Shown: piece by piece, positions 1-4,485 of the stretch | Layout: each line of letters begins with the position of its first letter | Numbering within the stretch: position 1 is the first letter of the stretch | Source of the DNA: a candidate division Hyd24-12 bacterium UBA5074 | GTDB taxonomy: Bacteria; Fermentibacterota; Fermentibacteria; Fermentibacterales; Fermentibacteraceae | DNA length: 6,403 bases | Assembly (NCBI GenBank): GCA_002414865.1 | Contig: DIAQ01000002.1 | Location: 25,031 to 31,433, forward strand | Direction: 5' to 3' | The notes under the pieces: generated by a model | The model's input: only the letters and a program-made list of their open reading frames with translations | What the model was told of the DNA's origin: nothing | Database searches by the model: none | Made by a program: the position numbers and the translations under genes

Positions 1-662
1 TCCGGCTTGCCGCAGTCGAACCAGTCGCTCACGGTGAACATCCCGAACGGAGCGCCTCTGCCGAGCATCATCTGCATCGCATCGGTGAGCTGGAACTCCC
101 CCCGGGTCCTCGTGCCCGACATCATGAGCTCGCGGCAGGCGCCGATCATCTCCAGGCCGTTCGTGAAGTAGTAGACCCCGACTATGGCCAGATCGCTGAT
201 GAACTCGGCCGGCTTCTCGACGAGCTTCCTGACCGCTCCTCCGGATTCCACGACCACGCCGAAGCGCGACGGGTCGTCGACCCTCGAGACGGCGAGCATG
301 TTGCGGCGCTCACCGCGCAGGGCCGAGAGATCGGCCGTGAAGAGGGTGTCCGCAAGCACCACCAGGGTCGGCCCATCGTCGGTGTTCGGCTCCGCCATGG
401 CCACTGCGGAGGCGAGCCCGTCCAGGCTCGTCTGCTCGACTGCGAAGGTCTCGAAGGAATAGTTGGACTTCACCCAGCGGGCGATCTCGGAGCCTAGGTG
501 CCCCGTGACCAGGGTGATCCTGTCGACGCCGGCCGGCGCCAGCAGGTCGAGTATGTGTCCGATTATCGGCTTGCCGGCCACCGGGAGGAGAGCCTTGGGC
601 GTCGTGTGGGTCAGCGGCCTGAGTCTCGTCCCGAGTCCCGCGGCGGGGATTATCGCATGCAT
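1..662 (-). CDS. Sugar-phosphate nucleotidyltransferase (GalU/RmlA-like), C-terminus cut by window edge
   Basis: The 220 visible residues form the N-terminal Rossmann-like catalytic domain of the family that joins a sugar 1-phosphate to an NTP, giving NDP-sugar and pyrophosphate in the cytoplasm. Seen: the nucleotide-binding signature GLGTRLRPLT at residues 9-18, PKALLPV at 22-28, a metal-binding Asp at 105 in LADTLF, RFGVV at 133-137, EKP at 149-151, GVYYF at 162-166 and GEFQLTDA at 188-195. The start ATG (662-660) follows GGAGG (672-668) at 5 nt spacing and lies 1 nt after the ptsI stop, so it is probably translationally coupled as the fifth operon gene. A second ATG 4 nt later is out of frame and stops at once. 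The missing part could include a left-handed beta-helix or nothing more. The substrate (glucose-1-P, mannose-1-P or another) cannot be told from this part; the family call is firm, a gene symbol is not. Confidence 0.93.
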   Translation of the reverse strand, partial: MHAIIPAAGLGTRLRPLTHTTPKALLPVAGKPIIGHILDLLAPAGVDRITLVTGHLGSEIARWVKSNYSFETFAVEQTSLDGLASAVAMAEPNTDDGPTLVVLADTLFTADLSALRGERRNMLAVSRVDDPSRFGVVVESGGAVRKLVEKPAEFISDLAIVGVYYFTNGLEMIGACRELMMSGTRTRGEFQLTDAMQMMLGRGAPFGMFTVSDWFDCGKP

Positions 663-663
663 C

Positions 664-2424
664 TCAGCCTCCGGCTCCGTCGCCGTCGATGAGGATCCCC
701 GGGAACCTCCCGGCGATGGCGGTCCTCACGAGGGAGCGCACCTCCGATGCCGACGGGAGCTCGAGGGCCCGACCGGCCAGATCCCTCGCCATCGAGGTGT
801 CGATGATCCCTATCATCTCCCGGATGTCAGGTATCTGCGAAAGCGAGACGCTGAGCTCGTCGACGCCCATCCCCAGGAGGAGAGGGACGGAAAGGGGCTC
901 GGCCGCCATCTGACCGCATACGCCTGCCCATTTCCCCGCCTCGTGGCAGGCCTGCACCACCGAGGCGATCTGCCTGAGAACCGCAGGGTGCATGGAATCG
1001 AACAGCCTGGCCACGTATGGGCTCCCGCGGTCCACGGCCAGTGTGTACTGCGTGAGGTCGTTCGTCCCGATCGAGACGAAATCGACATGGGGCAGGAACA
1101 GGTCGATCCCGATCGCGGCGGCGGGCGTCTCCACCATGATCCCCACCGGCATGTGAGGATTGTGCGGTATCCCGTCCGATGTCAGATCCGCCGAGATCCC
1201 CGCCAGGAGCCCCCTCGTGGCGACGACCTGGGAGACCTCGCTCACCAGGGGAATCAGCAGCCTGGCGTCGCCGTCGGCGGACGCCCGCATGATCGCCCTG
1301 AGCTGCCTCTTGAAGATCTCCGGCCTGTCGAGGCAGATCCGTATCGCCCGGTAGCCCAGGAAGGGGTTCCTTTCGTGGAGTCCGGGGGTTCCCAGGAACT
1401 TGTCCCCTCCCAGGTCGAGCGTCCTGATGATCACGGGATAGGGCGCAAGGGTCTTCACGACATGCGAATAGGCCTTGTACTGGACCTCCTCGTCGTCGGC
1501 ATCCGGCGTGAGGAGCCGCAGGAACTCGGTCCTGAACAGGCCGATGCCCCGCGCTCCGCAGTTCTTCGCAGCCTCCGCCTCCTGGGAGAACTCGATGTTC
1601 GCGGCCAGCTCGACCGGGCGCCCGTCGCTTGTGGCGACCGGGGTGTCAGACTTGCGCGCGAGAGCGGCCTGGGCCTCTCTGTACCTCTTGCCGAGCTCGG
1701 TGTAGTAGAGGATCTCGTCGGGCTCGGGATCGATGATCACCCTGCCGTGGATGCCGTCGACTATGACCATCTGCCTGGGCTGGACGGTTTCGGCCGCCTC
1801 CCTGAGCGCGACCACCGCGGGTATGCCGAGGCTCCTCGCCAGTATGGCCGTGTGCGAGGTGCTCCCGCCTTCGTCCGTCGCGAAGCCGAGAACCTGGTCC
1901 TTCCTGAGGCCGGCGGTCACGGACGGATCGAGTTCCCTCGCCACTATCACGACCGGCATGTCGAGCTTCATGAGCGCCTCCTTCTCGGCGCCCACGAGCT
2001 GGTTGATGATCCTGCGGCCGACATCCCTGACGTCGGCCGATCTCTCGCGGGTATACGGGTCCTTCATCGACTCGAATCGCTCGATGACCTCGGACAGGAC
2101 CTGGCTGACCGCGTATTCGGCGTTCAGCATGCCTTCGGAGATCCTGCGATGGACGTCCCTCTTCAGGATCGGGTCGTCCACGAGGAGGATGTGCGCGTCG
2201 ATGAGCTGGCGGCCCTCTATCAGGTCGCCCAGCCTGGAGGCGAGGGCGAGGAGCTCGGTGCGCGTCTTGCCGAGGGCCTCCTCGAAACGGGCCTTCTCGT
2301 GCTCGGCCTCGGCGCGGGTGGAGAGGGGGAGGCGCTGGACGCGAAGCTCTTCCACGTCGAGCAGGAATGCCGGCCCGATGGCTATTCCCGGAGATGCCGG
2401 GGTGCCTTCGAACGAGAGGCTCAG
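664..2424 (-). CDS. ptsI: PTS enzyme I (phosphoenolpyruvate-protein phosphotransferase)
   Basis: Cytoplasmic enzyme that autophosphorylates on His from PEP and passes the phosphate to HPr. From a CTG start it has 586 residues, normal for the family (about 570-590). In that numbering the active-site His is 191 in GGSTSHTAILARS (E. coli His189). The PEP-binding barrel shows GLFRTEF at 295-301, RTLDLGGDK at 334-342, the VETPAA Glu432, TNDLTQYT with Asn455 and Asp456, Arg466 in AVDRG, and the proton-donor Cys503 in VCGQMA, where Gln replaces the more usual Glu. The first in-frame GTG (2355) would remove the conserved N-terminal strand ASPGIAIGPAF, which is clearly encoded upstream. The frame is open back to 2451 but contains no ATG, GTG or TTG there. 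CTG at 2424 has GGAGAGG (2437-2431) at 6 nt; ATT at 2430 is the alternative but abuts that site. The gene starts 1 nt after ptsH ends. Identity is certain; the exact start is not. Confidence 0.96.
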   Translation of the reverse strand: MSLSFEGTPASPGIAIGPAFLLDVEELRVQRLPLSTRAEAEHEKARFEEALGKTRTELLALASRLGDLIEGRQLIDAHILLVDDPILKRDVHRRISEGMLNAEYAVSQVLSEVIERFESMKDPYTRERSADVRDVGRRIINQLVGAEKEALMKLDMPVVIVARELDPSVTAGLRKDQVLGFATDEGGSTSHTAILARSLGIPAVVALREAAETVQPRQMVIVDGIHGRVIIDPEPDEILYYTELGKRYREAQAALARKSDTPVATSDGRPVELAANIEFSQEAEAAKNCGARGIGLFRTEFLRLLTPDADDEEVQYKAYSHVVKTLAPYPVIIRTLDLGGDKFLGTPGLHERNPFLGYRAIRICLDRPEIFKRQLRAIMRASADGDARLLIPLVSEVSQVVATRGLLAGISADLTSDGIPHNPHMPVGIMVETPAAAIGIDLFLPHVDFVSIGTNDLTQYTLAVDRGSPYVARLFDSMHPAVLRQIASVVQACHEAGKWAGVCGQMAAEPLSVPLLLGMGVDELSVSLSQIPDIREMIGIIDTSMARDLAGRALELPSASEVRSLVRTAIAGRFPGILIDGDGAGG

Positions 2425-2425
2425 T

Positions 2426-2692
2426 TCAATCCTCTCCGAACCCGGACCCGATCAGTGCGCAGAGCTCTTCCACCGCACGCTGCTCGTCGGGCCCGCTCGC
2501 CGTGACGAGAAGCTCGGTTCCCTGGCCGGCGGCAAGGGTCATCACACCCATGATGCTCTTGCCGTTCACCTCCTCGCCTCCAGCCGCTATGCCGATCTCG
2601 CTCTTGAAGGCCGAGGCCTTCTTGACGATCAGCGCGGCTGGGCGGGCGTGGACTCCCAGCCTGTTCGGAACTGTGACATTCTGCTGGAACAA
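2426..2692 (-). CDS. ptsH: Phosphocarrier protein HPr
   Basis: An 88-residue protein, the usual HPr length, that carries phosphate from enzyme I to sugar permeases or regulators. The catalytic His15 sits in NRLGVHARPA with Arg17 following. The regulatory Ser46 sits in NGKSIMGVMTL, the recognition region for HPr kinase, whose gene is directly upstream. Both phosphorylation sites are therefore intact, unlike NPr-type paralogues and others that have lost the Ser site. The start is TTG (2692-2690), with AGGGAG (2703-2698) 5 nt before it; there is no ATG that preserves the N-terminal strand. It lies 28 nt after hprK and about 1 nt before ptsI, so it is in the same operon. Ser-phosphorylation would let the cell slow phosphotransfer or signal carbon status; which of these applies here is not shown by the sequence. 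Confidence 0.97.
   Translation of the reverse strand: MFQQNVTVPNRLGVHARPAALIVKKASAFKSEIGIAAGGEEVNGKSIMGVMTLAAGQGTELLVTASGPDEQRAVEELCALIGSGFGED
2431..2437 (-). promoter_or_regulatory. Ribosome binding site supporting a CTG start for ptsI
   Basis: GGAGAGG lies inside the last codons of ptsH, 6 nt before CTG 2424 and directly against ATT 2430. Its spacing favours CTG as the initiator of ptsI. This is inferred from spacing only. Confidence 0.5.
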
Positions 2693-2720
2693 GGCCGCTC
2701 CCTGTTGAGATCCGGGCTCG

Positions 2721-3677
2721 TCAGACCCCGGAGTCCTGCATGCGCTCTATCAATCTCTTGTCCAACGCCGCCGGCACATCGACGCCCCTGCTCGTGAGCA
2801 GGAAGTTCATCGCCGCAACCTCGAGCAGAAGGGCCAGGTTCCTCCCTGGCAACACCGGGAGGACCACCTGCGGTATCTTGATCCCCAGATAGGTGGTCGT
2901 GGTCTTGTCGAGGCCGGTCCTGTCGAAGTCGGGCCTCTGCGACCAGTCCACCAGCCTGACTTCCATGTCCACCTGCTGCCGGTCCTTGATCGACCTGATG
3001 CCGTAGAGCGCCGGCACGTTGACCATGCCGAGGCCGCGTATCTCCATGTGGTAGCCCATCAGCGTGTCACCCGTGCCCAGGAGCAGGTCGCCCGTCCTCC
3101 TGATGCGCACGATGTCGTCGGCCACGAGCCTGTGGCCCCTCTCGACGAGCCCCAGCACCGCCTCGCTCTTCCCGATGGCACTCCTGCCCGTCACCAGCAG
3201 CCCCACGCCGAATACATCCACCAGGGTTCCGTGCACGGACTTCCTCGGGGCGAAGACCTCGGAGAGGTACCCGGTGAGGTCGTGGATCAGGGGGGTCGTG
3301 TCCCTCGGTGAGCGGAACAGCGCGCAATCCCTGTCGTGCGCCGCGGCAGCCAGCTCGGCGGGCGGCTCGAGCCCCTTGGTGACCACGGAGCAGTAGACCG
3401 GGAACTGGAAGATGTTGGCGAGCGCACGCGTCCTGCCCTCGGTGTCGAGCGATGTGAGGAAGGTGATCTCGGTCTCGCCGAAAATCTGGATGCGGTCGTA
3501 CAGGAACCTGTGCGTGTAGCCCGTCAGCGCGAGGCCCGGACGGTTTATGTCGGGGCTCGTGACCGCCCGCGAATAGCCGTCCTCGCCTGTCGAGGAACTG
3601 AGGAGGAGTCGTCCGCCGAGAAGCTCGACCAGCTTCCTGACGGTCATCTCCCCCGGTTCGGGGTACCTGTCCCTCAA
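2721..3677 (-). CDS. hprK: HPr kinase/phosphorylase
   Basis: Bifunctional cytoplasmic enzyme that phosphorylates HPr on Ser46 and removes that phosphate, according to metabolic state. It has 318 residues (family about 310). The N-terminal domain (about 1-130) carries SPDINRPGLALTGY. The C-terminal kinase domain has His149 (SVHGTLVDVFG), the P-loop GRSAIGKSE at 164-172, the acidic pair Asp187-Asp188 in RLVADD, the family signature EIRGLGMVNV at 212-221, and PVLPGRN followed by LEVAAMNF near the end. Two family positions differ: Ala167 where Gly is usual in the P-loop, and Leu276 where Arg is usual in PVRPGRN. The start is taken as TTG 3677, which overlaps the hpf stop (TTGA) and has AGGG 6 nt upstream. 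ATG at 3647 is the alternative and gives 308 residues, but its G-run is only 2 nt away. Its target ptsH follows after 28 nt. Confidence 0.96.
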   Translation of the reverse strand: MRDRYPEPGEMTVRKLVELLGGRLLLSSSTGEDGYSRAVTSPDINRPGLALTGYTHRFLYDRIQIFGETEITFLTSLDTEGRTRALANIFQFPVYCSVVTKGLEPPAELAAAAHDRDCALFRSPRDTTPLIHDLTGYLSEVFAPRKSVHGTLVDVFGVGLLVTGRSAIGKSEAVLGLVERGHRLVADDIVRIRRTGDLLLGTGDTLMGYHMEIRGLGMVNVPALYGIRSIKDRQQVDMEVRLVDWSQRPDFDRTGLDKTTTTYLGIKIPQVVLPVLPGRNLALLLEVAAMNFLLTSRGVDVPAALDKRLIERMQDSGV

Positions 3678-4243
3678 GGCTCGCCCTGGGAGTCGAGCCT
3701 GGTGAGCTCGACGACCTGGCTGGCTCCCGCGGAGGTCCTGTAGACGGCGCTCACCCTGTCCGTCTCGAGGTTCATGAACGGGAGATACCGGCCTCCGTTG
3801 AGCTCGTATTCGGTCATGGCATCCATGGTCGTGTACCGGGGCAGCTCGCCGGGATCATCTATCCGCACAGGGCCCATCAGCTCGGATTGCTCTATCGCTG
3901 TCCACAGCCTGCCTTCGGTGGATTCCGGACCTCCCTGCTCCTGGGCAGGCCGGTGAGGATGGCCGTGGGTCCTGTCCTTGAAACGCCTGATCTGGCGCTC
4001 GAGGTTGGAGAGGGTTTCGTCGAAGGCAGCATACATGTCATGCGACTGGGCCCGCGCGTCGAGCTTCACCCTGTCCCCGCGGAGCTGGACATGCGCGTGA
4101 TTCACTCCCGCGGTGAGCTCCAGCACGACATGGACATCGTCGATCCCGTCGTAGAACCTCTCCAGCGACGAGAGCTTCTCAGAGACATGGGCCTTCATCT
4201 CGTCCGTCAGCTCGAAGTGCCTGCCGCTGATTCCGATGTTCAT
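3674..4243 (-). CDS. hpf: Ribosome hibernation promoting factor, long form (HPF/RaiA/S30AE family)
   Basis: A 189-residue protein that binds the decoding centre of idle 30S subunits and, in the long form, dimerises to pair 70S ribosomes into inactive 100S particles. Residues 1-95 match the S30AE fold (begins MNIGISGRHFELTDEMK; LSNLERQIRRFKD at 78-90). Residues 96-135 are a polar linker with several His and Pro. Residues 136-183 match the C-terminal dimerisation domain (DAMTEYELNGGRYLPFMN, then AVYRTSAG). That makes it HPF-long, not the short form common in gammaproteobacteria. ATG 4243 is chosen because AAAGGAG (4255-4249) precedes it by 5 nt and the S30AE fold starts there; the frame is open further upstream to 4348 but that part resembles nothing. 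It is first in the operon, with a sigma70-like promoter about 110 nt upstream, and its stop overlaps the hprK start. Confidence 0.95.
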   Translation of the reverse strand: MNIGISGRHFELTDEMKAHVSEKLSSLERFYDGIDDVHVVLELTAGVNHAHVQLRGDRVKLDARAQSHDMYAAFDETLSNLERQIRRFKDRTHGHPHRPAQEQGGPESTEGRLWTAIEQSELMGPVRIDDPGELPRYTTMDAMTEYELNGGRYLPFMNLETDRVSAVYRTSAGASQVVELTRLDSQGEP

Positions 4244-4344
4244 CCCGTCTCCTTTCGCACATCCCGCGACAACCCAGGCGCGGGCAGACAAAGCGCTGCC
4301 CCTCCGGGGAGGAACAGCGCCGCAATGCACAGTGCGATGATCAT
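4240..4344 (-). CDS. Possible 34-codon leader ORF overlapping the hpf start
   Basis: ATG 4344 opens a 34-codon frame whose TGA overlaps the hpf ATG as ATGA. The first 22 residues are hydrophobic and small (begins MIIALCIAALFLPGG), and the end is basic and polar. It has no Shine-Dalgarno sequence and would start only about 3 nt after the predicted transcript start, so translation would have to be nearly leaderless. The stop/start overlap is what coupling would need, but chance is an equal explanation in a G+C-rich leader. No known leader peptide is recognised. Confidence 0.15.
   Translation of the reverse strand: MIIALCIAALFLPGGAALCLPAPGLSRDVRKETG
4249..4255 (-). promoter_or_regulatory. Ribosome binding site of hpf
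   Basis: AAAGGAG lies 5 nt before ATG 4243. It is the strongest Shine-Dalgarno match in the leftward operon and fixes the hpf start, ruling out the in-frame extension to 4348. Confidence 0.85.
4263..4284 (-). other. Hairpin in hpf leader, just upstream of the ribosome binding site
   Basis: CCCGCG and CGCGGG form a perfect 6-bp G/C stem around a 10-nt loop. In the hpf transcript it ends 7 nt before the Shine-Dalgarno sequence, so it could affect access to it. No U-run follows, so it is not a standard terminator. A functional role is inferred from position only. Confidence 0.45.
4293..4320 (-). other. Long hairpin in hpf 5' leader
   Basis: The outer stem GCGCTG/CAGCGC encloses CCCC-GGA-GGGG (minus-strand reading) with a 5-nt one-sided bulge, giving about 10 G/C-rich pairs. 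It lies between the predicted hpf transcription start (near 4347) and the smaller hairpin at 4263-4284. There is no T-tract, so intrinsic termination is unlikely. It does not match a riboswitch class I can recognise. Confidence 0.45.
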
Positions 4345-4353
4345 ACACGGAGG

Positions 4354-4382
4354 ATAATAGCCGGGGGCCGGCGTGGGGTCAA
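4354..4382 (-). promoter_or_regulatory. Sigma70-type promoter of the hpf-hprK-ptsH-ptsI operon
   Basis: On the minus strand TTGACC (4382-4377) and TATTAT (4359-4354) are separated by exactly 17 bp, matching the -35 and -10 consensus at 5 of 6 positions each. The expected transcript start is near 4347, giving a leader of about 105 nt before hpf. An A/T-rich -10 box stands out in this G+C-rich context. Confidence 0.75.
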
Positions 4383-4414
4383 CAATCGCCTGCACCGCAG
4401 CGCCAAGCGCTTCG

Positions 4415-4442
4415 TTGACTGATCCGGACGCTCAAGTATGTT
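4415..4442 (+). promoter_or_regulatory. Sigma70-like promoter of gatE
   Basis: TTGACT (4415-4420), a 16-bp spacer and TATGTT (4437-4442) give 5 of 6 and 4 of 6 matches. The start of transcription would be near 4449, leaving about 37 nt before the TTG start of gatE. The -35 box lies 32 bp from that of the leftward promoter, so the two are back to back and could share a regulator; the segment between holds the palindrome AAGCGCTT (4405-4412), too short to call an operator. Confidence 0.55.
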
Positions 4443-4470
4443 CGGCATTCCGACACCCGCCGAATCCCGG

Positions 4471-4476
4471 AAGGAG
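4471..4476 (+). promoter_or_regulatory. Ribosome binding site that sets the gatE start at TTG
   Basis: AAGGAG precedes TTG 4486 by 9 nt. The upstream in-frame ATG 4438 has no such site and lies inside the predicted -10 box, so the TTG is preferred. Confidence 0.7.
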
Positions 4477-4485
4477 ACCCGAAAG

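Noticed and set aside
463..2505. Open frame of 680 codons on the plus strand
   Set aside because: It is antisense to ptsI, rich in Arg, Asp and Gly with no recognisable domain. Stop codons are rare there because of the G+C-rich codons of the real gene.
1733..2797. Open frame of 354 codons on the plus strand
   Set aside because: It lies antisense to ptsI and ptsH, is Ser/Arg-rich and has no motif. The opposite strand carries well-conserved families.
4244..4348. N-terminal extension of hpf by 35 residues
   Set aside because: The extension resembles no HPF, would start at the predicted transcript start, and the strong Shine-Dalgarno site points to ATG 4243.
4291..4412. AAGCGCT repeated at 4291 and 4405 as a regulator site
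   Set aside because: Seven bases in G+C-rich DNA, one copy inside a hairpin stem; too little to call an operator.
4438..4485. gatE start at ATG 4438
   Set aside because: It has no Shine-Dalgarno site and overlaps the predicted -10 box. TTG 4486 has AAGGAG at 9 nt and matches the N-terminus expected for the family.
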